Positions 10,615-20,777 of a stretch of DNA of 64,000 nucleotides are shown here, in pieces. Position numbers and translations under genes: made by a program. The notes below the pieces were generated by a model. The model saw only the letters and a list, made by a program, of their open reading frames with translations. It was not told the DNA's origin and searched no databases. This stretch comes from Thelonectria olida (lineage: Eukaryota; Ascomycota; Sordariomycetes; Hypocreales; Nectriaceae): the NCBI GenBank assembly GCA_020736575.1, contig JAGPYM010000004.1, positions 62,001 through 126,000 of the forward strand, read 5' to 3'. Position 1 is the stretch's first letter. The number at the start of each line of letters is the position of its first letter.

Positions 10615-11925
10615 CTACTTGATGCTCTTCTTCTGCAGCTTTTCCGTACAAACTGGGCAGTACCACGTGCCATTTGGTTCGCTCTTCAGCCCGACACAGG
10701 ACCAGTGGAACCACTCGTACGGGCAATTGTCGTTATCGCAAGCAACCATATCGCCATAGCTCACGTTGTGGCAGAGGCAGTACTTCTTGTCGTCTCCGCC
10801 CTCGTCATCGTCGTCATCAGCATCGCCTAGGATCTCGTCTCCATCAACGTCCTTGCCATCAGCAATGGGTGTTCCCCTAGAACGTCCATCGGCACCATCG
10901 TCATCTCCACTTCCACTGTCGGGGTCGGAAAGTTCACTATCAATCGTCGGCGCCGGTGAGCTTCTGTTAGAGGCCTTCTTGACGCGAGATAACGATGACT
11001 TGTTTATCATCTTCTTCCGTGCCCCGGCTGTGGGTGTGCCTCGCCGGATGTTCGCTGCGCCTGTTGACTTGACTGACGTTGACCTTGGGCCAGCGCTCCC
11101 AGCTCTAGTGAGAGATGGTGCATTGGCAGCAGTCCCTTTGGGAGTGCCCGGTCCTAATGAGGAGTGTCTTGCTAGACCGCTTGAAGTCACAGGGGCATTT
11201 CCTAAGGAGGGATTCATACGAGGGCCGCGCTTCGTCGCTGGCCCAGCCGAACTTTCACGTTGTCTGTTGAGTATCATACTTGCCGCGGGAGTCGCGGGGG
11301 CTGATGAGGGATGCGGTTGGCCTTGAGCGTGTCGCACGTTGGGATGGCTGGGGAGTCGAGCAAGGGCGGGATTTGACGATATCGGGACAGCCGTGGGAGG
11401 TGCCGCAGCCGGACCATGTGTGGCTACCGTCGGAGTCATCGTGCGAATGCTCGGAACAGACTGGTTGGCGGCGCTGGGACGGACCAACGAGGGAACTTCG
11501 TCGGGATCGGAAAATCCGGGTTCGGAGCGGTCGTACAAGATTTTGATTTGGACGTCGAGACTGCGCAGATGCTTGTCCATTATGACTTGCAGCTTTTGCA
11601 TCAGAGATATCTTTTCCTGAGACAGGTGGTCGGCTTTGGCAAAGTTTTCGCGAACCTGGGCGCGCAACAGGTCTTCTTTGGGGTTGGGCTGGTGACTGCC
11701 GTTTGTCTTGATCCATTTCTGTATCTTGCCATCGCGATCATCGATGGTGCGAACGCACTCGGCATACTGGCGGTCCTTATCGGCGATCTCCTCTTGGATG
11801 AAGCGGATCTCTTCGGGGAGGTTCTGGACGCGGTTGATCCAGTCGTCGAGGATCACGCCGGGGTCGAGGGGCTCGGCTTGAGGCATCCTCTTGACGAAGT
11901 CGATGGACAAGTCGTCTCTAGGCAT
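10615..11925 (-). CDS. YNG2: ING-family PHD-finger chromatin protein (Yng2-like)
   Basis: This is a 436-residue intronless frame from the ATG at 11925. Residues 1-115 ([14 protein letters not shown]..., [14 protein letters not shown]..., QKWIKTNG) are the ING N-terminal coiled region. A long Ser/Pro/Ala-rich linker and an acidic stretch ([12 protein letters not shown]) lead to a C-terminal PHD finger with all C4HC3 ligands ([20 protein letters not shown], then FHWSC and WYCPVC), followed by a basic tail. ING PHD fingers bind H3K4me3. Yng2 is a subunit of the NuA4 acetyltransferase; Pho23 (Rpd3L) is the alternative assignment, less likely from the N-terminus. The open frame extends upstream only to a TTG. 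It is divergent from HOS2. Confidence 0.87.
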   Translation of the reverse strand: MPRDDLSIDFVKRMPQAEPLDPGVILDDWINRVQNLPEEIRFIQEEIADKDRQYAECVRTIDDRDGKIQKWIKTNGSHQPNPKEDLLRAQVRENFAKADHLSQEKISLMQKLQVIMDKHLRSLDVQIKILYDRSEPGFSDPDEVPSLVRPSAANQSVPSIRTMTPTVATHGPAAAPPTAVPISSNPALARLPSHPNVRHAQGQPHPSSAPATPAASMILNRQRESSAGPATKRGPRMNPSLGNAPVTSSGLARHSSLGPGTPKGTAANAPSLTRAGSAGPRSTSVKSTGAANIRRGTPTAGARKKMINKSSLSRVKKASNRSSPAPTIDSELSDPDSGSGDDDGADGRSRGTPIADGKDVDGDEILGDADDDDDEGGDDKKYCLCHNVSYGDMVACDNDNCPYEWFHWSCVGLKSEPNGTWYCPVCTEKLQKKSIK

Positions 11926-13010
11926 GATTGTTAACTTCTGGGGTAGCCGCAGCGCAGGCTCGTGACGCGATTCGGTCGCAGTTCTCAAGCGCCCATGGGA
12001 CGAAGAGAGGAAGATGCGACGGGTAGACGCAAAGGCAGATGACAAAACAAGGCTCAGGTAAAAGCAATCAGACAGATCAGACGGTGATTAAGGCGTCTGG
12101 TGGTTGGTTTAGGCAATGCTAGGCGGGGAGAGAAGAAAAAGAAGTGGTCCCGGAAGGCCCAGACGGTGAAGCAGGCGCAGGGGAGTGTGTGGTTGAGTTG
12201 TCACGAGCAGCGGCCAAGGCGCGCACGCAGTGATAGGCTCGTTTGAGAGACAGCGCAGAGAGCAAGCAAGCAACTCGAACTGAATGACTCGGCTCACCTC
12301 AGTCTGTATTCGCAAAGGAGGGGATGCTATGGATCTTGATGGAGCAGGCAGGCAGCTGACTGACTCTCTGGCCTTCTCTAGAGTGCTTGCTTTCTTTGGA
12401 TGCGGCCGGGCAGTGGAATGCGGTGATCAATTCAGAATGGCTGGCGCGAGTTGAGCAGACGTGAAGGTAAGGTTTGGTGACCAGGAGCGAGCGCGGAGAA
12501 AAAGGCAAGCCGAAGAATTCGTAACTTAGGTTGTTGGCAGCGTTGATCTGTCAGACGCGAAGCCTTGCTCTAACGTAGCCAGCCGTGGCAATCTGTGGCA
12601 AACACGACTCTAAAGCCACAGTTTCTTCAGCATGTTTGGCGCTTCAGCCTCATGTTAGTTTCCCGCTAAGACGGATACTCGCAGAAGGCACACTCCCCTG
12701 TCGCGTTCCACCTCCTTCCTTCCGCCACCAACCAACCAACAACCACTTCGCTCGAGTTCTCGATAATTACTACCGGGTGGTTGAACTTAGCAACGACATC
12801 CACCTCCAACCTCAATCTTCAACAACACGCTGACTCGCAACAAGCACGTCTGAACTAACCACCTGTACAAAGCACCGCCCGTTTGTCTGGCCATTTTTTC
12901 GTATTTTTATTTTGCGCTACAACATTCAGCCAACGGCTCTCATCCCCCATCACCGTATTTCATCTTGACCTCTTCACCAGTCCAGAGGCCAGTCGCCATA
13001 AGCCGCAACC
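11926..13010. promoter_or_regulatory. Divergent promoter region YNG2-like / HOS2
   Basis: These 1,085 bases lie between the two outward-facing ATGs. The right part (about 12660-13000) is rich in CCA/CAA and pyrimidines, consistent with an HOS2 leader. No conserved TATA element is obvious. Confidence 0.5.
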
Positions 13011-14504
13011 ATGAACATAGACTCGTATAGATACCGGGTCCCCAAGCCCAACTATCTTCCTCACATCTCAAAAATGGACCCCGATGACTCCATCGTCGAG
13101 GACTACAACACGCCCCTCGGCACGTCCAGCGAAATGGACGACGCAAAGTTCTACAACAAATGCAAGCGCCTCGCCGAGGAGTCGGGCATCACCCGCCCCA
13201 AGGGCTACAATGTTTCCTTCCACTGCAACCCCGACATTGAGAAGCATCACTTTGGCATAACTCATCCCATGAAGCCATGGCGTCTCACCCTTTCCAAGAG
13301 TCTCATCTACTCTTACGGCATGTCCTTTGCCATGGATAATTATATCGCGAGGGCCGCTACCTACGAGGAGCTCGCAGACTACCACACAACAGACTATCTC
13401 GACTTTCTTGGCACAGTTCTCCCAGAACCCGTACCGCGAGATCTTGAGAACCAGAACCCAGATCTCAAATTCAACCTCGGTGGTTCCGATTGTCCTCTCT
13501 TTGACGGCCTCTACGACTACTGCTCCCTATCAGCCGGCGGCTCTCTCGATGCCGCGAGGAAGATTTGCAACAAGCAATCCGACATAGCCATCTCGTGGGG
13601 CGGAGGCCTACACCACGCTAAAAGGACCGAGGCTTCCGGCTTCTGCTACATCAACGATATTGTCCTTGCCATTCTCCAGCTTCTGCGCTACTACCCTCGG
13701 GTTCTCTACATCGATATCGACGTCCACCATGGAGATGGCGTCGAGGAGGCCTTCTTCTCGACCGACAGAGTCATGACGGTCTCTTTTCACAAGTACGACC
13801 CCAACAGCTTTTTCCCTGGAACCGGTGCTTTGGACGACAACGGCCCGAAAAGCGAGCATAATCCCGGAGCCCATCATGCTTTTAACGTCCCGCTCAATGA
13901 CGGCATTACGGATGAACAGTACGATAATCTCTTTGATACCGTCATTGGCAAGATTGTTGAAAAGTTTCGCCCAAGTGCCATCGCCCTGCAATGCGGTGCC
14001 GACTCGCTCGCTGGCGATCGCCTAGGTCGCTTCAATCTTCAGGTCCAAGGACATGGGCACTGCGTCGAGTTTTGCAAGAAACTGGGCATCCCCATGATTT
14101 TGTTTGGTGGTGGTGGCTACACGCCTAGGAATGTGGCTCGGGCTTGGACCTACGAGACGAGCATAGCCATCAACAGCCAAGACAAAATCGATCCAATACT
14201 CCCTCAACATGCTCCTTGGCGTGAGCAGTTTAGACAAGAGACTCTCTTTCCCACGCTTGAGCAAATCCTGGGCGAGCCGCGACCGAATCGTAACTCTCAG
14301 AAACGATTGCAAGAAGTTGTACAACACATCACGGAACAGCTGCGCTTTGTGGCAGCGGCCCCTAGTATTCAATTCCAGACCATTCCGCCAGACCTCGGGG
14401 GCCTTCGAGACGAGGTGGAAGAACGTCTCAAGGAGGAGAACGAGACAAGAGACGAAGTGCGCAAGGCAAGAGAGGCGGCAGTGGGCACGGCCATGGAACT
14501 TTGA
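13011..14504 (+). CDS. HOS2: Class I histone deacetylase, Hos2 type
   Basis: This intronless frame encodes 497 aa. The segment YNVSFHCNPDIEKHHFGITH followed by PMKPWRLTL is diagnostic of Hos2/HDAC3-type enzymes and differs from Rpd3. The catalytic core is complete: GGGLHHAKR (general-base His pair, about residue 200), DIDVHHGDGV (zinc ligands, about 235), QCGADSL (zinc Asp) and GGGGYTPRNVAR (transition-state Tyr, about 372). A charged helical C-terminal tail (RDEVEERLKEENETRDE) extends beyond the yeast protein (452 aa). Hos2 is the deacetylase of the Set3 complex and acts on H3/H4 in transcribed genes; in filamentous fungi it is tied to development and virulence programmes (family knowledge). 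The neighbouring divergent gene encodes an ING protein. Confidence 0.95.
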   Translation: MNIDSYRYRVPKPNYLPHISKMDPDDSIVEDYNTPLGTSSEMDDAKFYNKCKRLAEESGITRPKGYNVSFHCNPDIEKHHFGITHPMKPWRLTLSKSLIYSYGMSFAMDNYIARAATYEELADYHTTDYLDFLGTVLPEPVPRDLENQNPDLKFNLGGSDCPLFDGLYDYCSLSAGGSLDAARKICNKQSDIAISWGGGLHHAKRTEASGFCYINDIVLAILQLLRYYPRVLYIDIDVHHGDGVEEAFFSTDRVMTVSFHKYDPNSFFPGTGALDDNGPKSEHNPGAHHAFNVPLNDGITDEQYDNLFDTVIGKIVEKFRPSAIALQCGADSLAGDRLGRFNLQVQGHGHCVEFCKKLGIPMILFGGGGYTPRNVARAWTYETSIAINSQDKIDPILPQHAPWREQFRQETLFPTLEQILGEPRPNRNSQKRLQEVVQHITEQLRFVAAAPSIQFQTIPPDLGGLRDEVEERLKEENETRDEVRKAREAAVGTAMEL

Positions 14505-15480
14505 ATGCGACAAGGCAGCATGTGGCTATAGCCAGCGCACAACTCCTCGAGACGGCAGTGTGCAGACAGTTGAACGAAGTTTGGTGAATTCTTCGAGTTC
14601 CGGACAAGCCCGGGACCGAACATAGGCGACGAGATATCCCAACTGGCCGCTTTACGTGTGGCATTTGACCAGAGTGGATGCCGAGTCTAAGCCACTCATA
14701 GCGCGCATCGAATAAAGAGACAAAAGTCATGTCCTTCTGAATATGTTTCGGATTCGCCTGGCTTTCATCTCGCCCTCGACCCATGGGTTCCCTGACTAGG
14801 CCCAAAGCAGGTGCCGAAGGAGCTGACCCCTTGCGCCGCCCAGACGACCCTCCACAGCCGTCTTCCGAGAAGGCCTCCGTTTAACAAACAAGTTTCGTCC
14901 ACACGGCATAAGATGATGCTTCCCATCGTCCCATCCACAACCTCGCACCCCCCGCGAATCACAAACATGACTGTGGCATTATGGGCTGCCGTTTCTGGAA
15001 CATCAATGCCAGAGATCCCGGCTGGCGCAAGGTGCCCGACTCAACCTAACAAACAAAACCTCGCTGGATTGGCCCCATTCCGCTCCCAGGATTGAGGGGG
15101 ATTTAGGGCCTGCTTACTATAAGCCCATGCAGGATATATGCTTCTTATTCAAGCTTACGGCCAGGGGTTCATAGGATCGAGACAATTTCGGTTTATTGCT
15201 CAACCCCACGTGAAGGTCTCCTCAGGTAGCCGTCGATACTTTATATACTAATACATGCACAATCCCATTTCCACTTTGGCTCATCTTCTACCTCTTCATC
15301 TCAGGCCTGGTCCCTTCGAGAATCATTCTCATATTCCACTTCACATTCTTTTCTAACATCACGTCATCCCTCTTGGTCTTGACTTATTCTTTCACGTTCC
15401 TTCGAAACCAGTTGTTCCGAGAGCAGCCGCTCATTTCTCTCGACATAACTAGCCGTCAACTATTCGCTCAATCAACCATC
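14505..15480. other. Intergenic region HOS2-GH114 gene
   Basis: This 976 bp region contains the HOS2 3' region and the GH114 promoter. A TATA-like element is annotated separately at 15242. No other gene is supported. Confidence 0.55.
15242..15247 (+). promoter_or_regulatory. TATA-like element upstream of GH114 gene
   Basis: TATATA lies in the context ACTTTATATACTAA, about 235 bases before the ATG. This is compatible with a start site near 15275 in the pyrimidine-rich stretch that follows. Confidence 0.45.
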
Positions 15481-16617
15481 ATGGTTGGAGTATCGCAGTT
15501 CGCCCTGGCGGCGCTCTCTCTCAGCATCCCGGTTAGCGCCCGTCGCCGCCTCTGTGCGCCGTCGTCGGCTTCGTATGTCGCTCCCACATCTGCCAACTTG
15601 TTGTCTACCGCGTATTCGACTGCCACGTCCACTCCCGAGGACAATGCCACGGCGACCTCTGCATTGGCTCAGGAGGCTGCCACTGGGACTTCCAGCGTTG
15701 CCGGCGTCTTCAAGCCGGGTGTGACGTGGGACATTTGCATTCACTACCCCATCAAGCACGATACCGTTGACGATATCATCCCCAAGGCGGCCAAGGTCTG
15801 GGATATTGACCTCGGACATGCCCACGACTATCCCACCCTGATCCCAACCCTCAAGGTATTCATTATCAAATAAGAACGCCATTGGCCTCGGTGCTGTGTT
15901 AACACAATGAAATAGAAAGCCGGCAAGTTTGTCATTTGCTACTTCAACGCCGGAGCACGTCAGACTTGGGACTCCGACGTGGACCAGTTCCCCGCTGAAG
16001 TCATCGGCAAGTCTCTCTCTTACCCATACGAGGACGAGGAGGCGTACGTCGACATCCGTGACGCCCGCGTCCTCGACATCATGAAGGCCCGTCTCGACGG
16101 CGCCGTTGCCGTCGGCTGTGACGCCGTCGACCCGGACAACGTCGACGCCTGGGCGCAGGGCGGCGAGGACGCCACGGGCTTCAACCTCAAGTCTTCCGAC
16201 TATGTCACCTATCTCAAGAACCTCGCCGCATACGCCCACTCCATCAAGACCGAGGAAGGAAACCCGCTGCTGGTCGGACAGAAAAACGCGCCTGAGATCG
16301 CCGAGCAGCTGTCCTCGACCCTTGACTTTGCCGTCCTCGAGGAGTGTCGCGGCACCCCCGACGGCGGGGAGCCATTCTGCTCCGATTTCCAGACGTACAT
16401 CGAGAAGGACAAGCCCGTGCTGCAGATCGAGTATCCTCCGTCTGTGAGCGAGTCGAGCGGCACGCTCAGCTCGTCGGACGAGAAGTTCTACTGCAATGCC
16501 GAGGACGACGACAAGGGATTCAGCAAGATCCTCAAGTGGGCTTCTGCTCAGCTTGACGGCTGGGGCCAGTACTGCGGAGGCGAATCTTTCAAGACGCCCG
16601 AGGCTGAGGACGAGTAG
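15481..16617 (+). CDS. Secreted GH114 glycoside hydrolase (endo-alpha-1,4-polygalactosaminidase family)
   Basis: Exons are 15481-15855 and 15916-16617 (358 aa), separated by a 60 bp GTATTC...ATAG intron. The chosen ATG gives a clean signal peptide (MVGVSQFALAALSLSIPVSA); an in-frame codon at 15373 would bury it. A Ser/Thr/Ala-rich stalk of about 60 residues precedes the catalytic domain: TWDICIHYPI, WDIDLGHAHDY, KAGKFVICYFNAGARQTWDSD, VDIRD, GAVAVGCDAVDPDNVDAW. This is the TIM-barrel signature of GH114, with acidic residues in the CDAVDPDNVD strand likely catalytic. Ega3 of Aspergillus fumigatus, which cleaves galactosaminogalactan, is the characterised relative. I see none of the other exopolysaccharide genes nearby, so the substrate here is inferred. 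Confidence 0.9.
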
Positions 16618-17040
16618 AAGGGTGTGGAGAGTGCCGTTGGTGATGCCATGGGATTTTAGGTGCATGCTGTACGATAGGTTTCGATTGGACTTCTTGGTAC
16701 AAAATTTGATAGAAAATCTGAGACAAGGTCAACATATATATTTCTCTTTGAAGCGCGTGGAGAGGTGTTTCGAACAGATAGGCATGACGGATTGTAGCTG
16801 TATGGTCATTTCTGAATACTCCTATCAAGTGAGAACTCCATACTTGGTAACAGGCAAGCATCATGGCGTTCAGCCTCATCCAAAATGATAAAGGTCATAA
16901 TTACCAAGTAACGAACCAGCGTGACATCTCAGCTAACCAACGATAAATCAAAAGGCCAATCCATTTCCAAAACAAAACCCAAGTAGGTAAACCCAAAATC
17001 ACTACGCTCATATTCTTCCTTCATATCCAGTCCGGTCCGG
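16618..17040. other. Convergent 3' spacer GH114 / MFS
   Basis: This 423-base spacer between two converging stop codons should hold both 3' UTRs and poly(A) sites. No gene or repeat is recognised. Confidence 0.6.
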
Positions 17041-18970
17041 TCAATTGTAAGAAGCTCCTCCCGCCCGGTTCTTTTGGTGTATTCTCCGCACCTGAACACC
17101 CACAAAGGCAACCAGAGACACACCTATGCCCAGCCCCAGCACCAAGAGCATGACATCTACGGGCACCGGGTCACCGCCAAAGGTCTCATGGAACAGCATG
17201 TCGAGTCCCGACTGCGAAAAGTTGAACAGCCCCGACAGGCAGATGATCAGCCCGTACACGGTCCCAAAGGTGCGGAAGCCAAACACCTTGGCGCTGTAGT
17301 CGGATACTGCCGTGTAATAGAAGGGTCGGTACAACACAAACAGAATCACGTTGCCGTACGCCGCCCACGTGTACGGCAGCACGCCCAGCACGCCGATGAG
17401 CGTCCCCGTCGACACCAGCGCGGCCAGGACGACGACAGTGTTTAGATGGTCCAGTGCAGTGCCGATGAAAGGAATAGAGACAAGTCCGCCAACGGGTAGC
17501 AAAACGTCGAAGAAGGTGTTGATCTGCACAGCCTTATCGTGGTCCTTGAATATGGCCTCGTACTGGGCGCGTATGGTGGCGACGAAGAAGTTGATCCTCG
17601 TCATCTGCACGATGGTAAACAGACATATCAGTACAAACCACGGCGAGGTGATCTGCTGCAGCACGGTGCGGTCATGCATGACGCCCCAGACGCCCGAGGC
17701 CACGTTCTTGCGCTCCTTGGCTTGCACTTGCTCGTCACCCTTGGCGGATCCTAGCAACGTTTCAATGTCGTCCATGACGGCCTGTTGATGCTGTCGCCGG
17801 TTCTGCCGCTGGTGGTCTCGTTCTTCCTGCAGGAGCGCCGTGTGCTCGTCCATCTGGTCCTCGGGCGTGTCGTTGTCAGCCAGGGCTTCGTACGCTTCTT
17901 CGGCTTGGTTGACAAGCTCGCCGACCGTCTTGTACGATTGCGACGGCATCAGTGTCAATTGGACGACGAGTATGACAGCGGGAACGGCGAGGTAGCTCAG
18001 GAAGAAACGACGCAGGTTAAAGGCGCCATCAGTAGCGTTAAAAAGAAGGCGATAGACTAGGAACAGCGCACTCGAGGCGTCGAAAGCGCCCGTCAAGAGG
18101 GCCAGGATCAGGCCCGAGTGACGAGGAAAGGCATTGGAGAGCTGGAAGGACGAAATGTAGGTAAACGGGCCTCCCAGGGCCAAGAAGAGATATCCCGGAA
18201 GCAAGCCATCAAACGGCAGACTCGCCTCGTAGGCCATGAGCAGCGCTCCACAGGTGAGGAAGACGCTCCCGATGACGCCGCAGGCCCGGGGCCCAAAGTG
18301 GTCCAGGATGGCGCCGACAGGGAGGGCAGCGACGTTTGTGCCGACGGCGGCGACAGTGAACATCAGGTTGAGGCGGATCTCGACGCACGTGTCGCGGGGC
18401 AGAGAGGAGAAGCCATCGCCGTCGCCGTCGCCGTCGCCATCGCCATGGTCGGCAGGACAGGCGTGGGCGTAAGCGCCTTGCTGCTTGAGGACGGGTTTGA
18501 GGGCGGCGTAGCCAAAGACGATGCCGGCGGCGAAGAGGCAGTGGATGACTGCGGCAGCGATTTGGACTACAGGGACCAATTATTAGCAAATCAAATTGTT
18601 TCGTATGTTAGTTAGATGGTGGTGGTGCCGCAAAAAAGGGTGTCATGACTGCCCCCCGCTGTGCCTGTGTGCAACACACCTTCCCCCCATCATGACGCCA
18701 ATGACGCCAATGTAGCCAATGTAGCCAATAACCAAACGGTGACAACTTACGCAGCCTCTTCCACTGGGGCACTTCGAATGCGCCGACCGTCTCGACATAT
18801 GGATCGTCGGGCATCATTATCGCAGAGTCCAAGTCCTGCGGCACCGGATTGAAGCTGAGCCGCCGCACGCGAAGGCTCGCATCGCTGGATCGTCTGTCAC
18901 GAGAGGACGAAACGTCGTGGTGCGGAATGGCGGCGAGCGTATCGACGCTGGCGACGCGGTTGAGGGACAT
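17041..18970 (-). CDS. MFS transporter, FMP42/SLC43-like
   Basis: Minus-strand exons are 18970-18751 and 18566-17041 (581 aa), with a 184 bp GTAAGT...TGTAG intron joining ...WKRLL to QIAAAVIH. Residues 1-70 are a cytosolic Ser/Arg-rich head. About twelve membrane segments follow, with the MFS loop 2-3 signature in the form GAILDHFGPRACG. A large central loop (about 255-330) is Gln/His/Glu-rich. The sequence GPFTYISSFQLSNAFPRHSG and the overall layout resemble yeast Fmp42 and the animal SLC43 (LAT3) amino-acid transporters; substrate and membrane location are unproven. An acidic GDGDGDGDGDG run lies in the first extracytosolic loop, encoded by a hexanucleotide repeat. Confidence 0.85.
18412..18445 (-). 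repeat. In-frame GAC-GGC microsatellite in the MFS gene
   Basis: A 6 bp unit (GTCGCC on the plus strand) is repeated about five times and encodes alternating Asp-Gly in a loop between membrane segments 1 and 2. It is a likely site of length polymorphism. Confidence 0.8.
18694..18729 (+). repeat. Four 9-bp repeats, each containing CCAAT, in the MFS intron
   Basis: The units are GACGCCAAT twice, then GTAGCCAAT twice, head to tail with no spacer, inside the 184 bp intron of the MFS gene. Each unit carries a CCAAT pentamer. Confidence 0.85.
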
Positions 18971-20777
18971 GGTGTAGTAGAAATACTGTTTTTATTAATC
19001 AAGATGATGCAGAGAAAAGAGAAGAAGAAGAAGAACAACAAGGGCTTTCTTCTTCGTATTTTTCTCGACTTGGAAAGTCGTCCGGGTGGCCGACGACGGG
19101 TGACCAAAAAAATTGAGGCGGGGGACGATGGTCTGGATGGATGACGACAGTGGGGGAAGGGAATTGGAGATGATGGGTGAGCCCGCCTCAAAAGAAGTAC
19201 AGAAGTAACTTCGCGCAAGGAGGGAAAGACAAGTTGAAGAGGGCAGAGAGAAAGATTTAGACAACACGAACATATAAAAATTCTACTGCAACTCGTGACT
19301 GAATCCCCTCATAAAGTGTTATTCTCTTCCCCGCCATCTGCCTACCATCTGACTGCGCGGTTAGTCCATCTACGGAAGCCATGCATCTCTCTTATCGCCC
19401 ATGCACGGCAAATGCAACCCATGGGCACATGCAATCGTGCATGCATATCAACAGGGAGGGCCGCTTCACCCGTCAATTGGCTGCGAAAGGGCCATTTGGA
19501 TACCGGTAGGATACTTGCTCACCCAAGATCAAGGGTGAATTGAGATAACCTTCGCTTCCAACAATTCCCAAGATAAACAGGGCCAAGAAATCTCAGAGCT
19601 TGCCTCGTCCAAGCAAAGCGTCCTCGCAACCTACTACTCCGGCCCGATGACATCTCCATAGAGGCAAGCTGTGTCGCCCGCCGGCCACTCATTCCAAGAC
19701 ACCAATTGGCCGCCGGGGAATTTGCATTACCCCTCCGCTTTACGTTTTGTCCCGTATGTTCCCACGCGAACGAAGTATTATCACATCTACAACTGCCATT
19801 CCTATGGCTGGGCCATCACCAAGCACAAAGGTACGAGTACAAAACACCACCTCTGTCCGTCGGTGTGCCGTTGCACTTATTCAAGAACGACAACACAACG
19901 TTCAACGCTATCAATCATCATGCCTGCATGAACGAGAAACTCCACAAAGCCAGTCAAGCCAGCAAACCGTAACTCCGATCTGACAGCCAATCGTCTTACA
20001 AGATTTCTTTATCCTCTTCCTCTTACGGATCGGCCAACCACCTCACCACCACCGCGGATGGTATACAAAATAAACTCAATTGCAAATAAAGCAAAAAGAT
20101 TGTACGGTACTAGGTTCACAGACATTACATGGCTCGCAAGGCCTTTTACAATAACACGTTGCGACAAAGTCGGCGACGACTTGTTTCACCTCCATATACA
20201 CCCAGACGACACCCCTCCCGCCTCCGCCTCTCTCTGATCTAGAAAAGAAAAAAACGCCGCCCGGGTCCTCCGTTTTCCCCCAATGCTGAAAAATAACATC
20301 ATCATCGTCCGCGCCGTGATATGGGATTGGGGGCTTTGGTGTCGTTGTGGTTGCCTCTTGGCTGTTGGGTTTGCCTTGACGGAATAGCAGTCGGGATATA
20401 ACATGAACCAAATGTGCCATGCACGCAGGGCAGATCCATCATGAGAGAAAACGAAAAACGGGATTGCTCACAAATAACAAAAGCAAATGGCACATAAGGA
20501 AGTTCCCCAAACTTCTTTCTTCCCCTGAATATCCTCATCCCATATTCAACAAATCTAACCCAACTCGACAAAGGAGAGAGTCCACCTCTTTCGTTCCCGG
20601 TCCACGGCTCTCCGGGGCGTCTTCAACGTAGTCGTCAGTTCCCATGTTGCCCCGTGCGATGCTTGTCTCGTAGTGTCCGTAGCCTGTGTTCCGAAGGCGT
20701 CTCTAGCTTTGCCGCCCAGAATATCCACAAGAAGATCCAAAAGCGCAACTTCCTAAATCACGGTCCAAGCCATCGAT
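18971..20777. other. Intergenic region MFS promoter / SUN 3' side
   Basis: This 1.8 kb region lies between the start of the MFS gene and the end of the SUN gene, both on the minus strand. The part just upstream of the MFS ATG (18985-19075) is A/G-rich on the plus strand, i.e. a pyrimidine-rich leader on the coding strand. No gene is supported. Confidence 0.55.

Noticed and set aside
11926..12045. In-frame N-terminal extension of the ING protein that looks like a mitochondrial presequence
   Set aside because: The extension starts at TTG, not ATG, and conserved family sequence begins at MPRDD (11925).
15472..16665. 397-codon open frame on the minus strand over the GH114 gene
   Set aside because: It is antisense to a well-supported secreted enzyme. 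Strong use of C-ending codons in the sense gene removes stops from the opposite frame, and the antisense translation has no domain.
18567..18750. Coding exon with LHWLHWRHWRH repeats in the MFS gene
   Set aside because: This is the translation of the CCAAT repeat inside the intron; canonical GTAAGT and TGTAG sites remove it and keep the frame.
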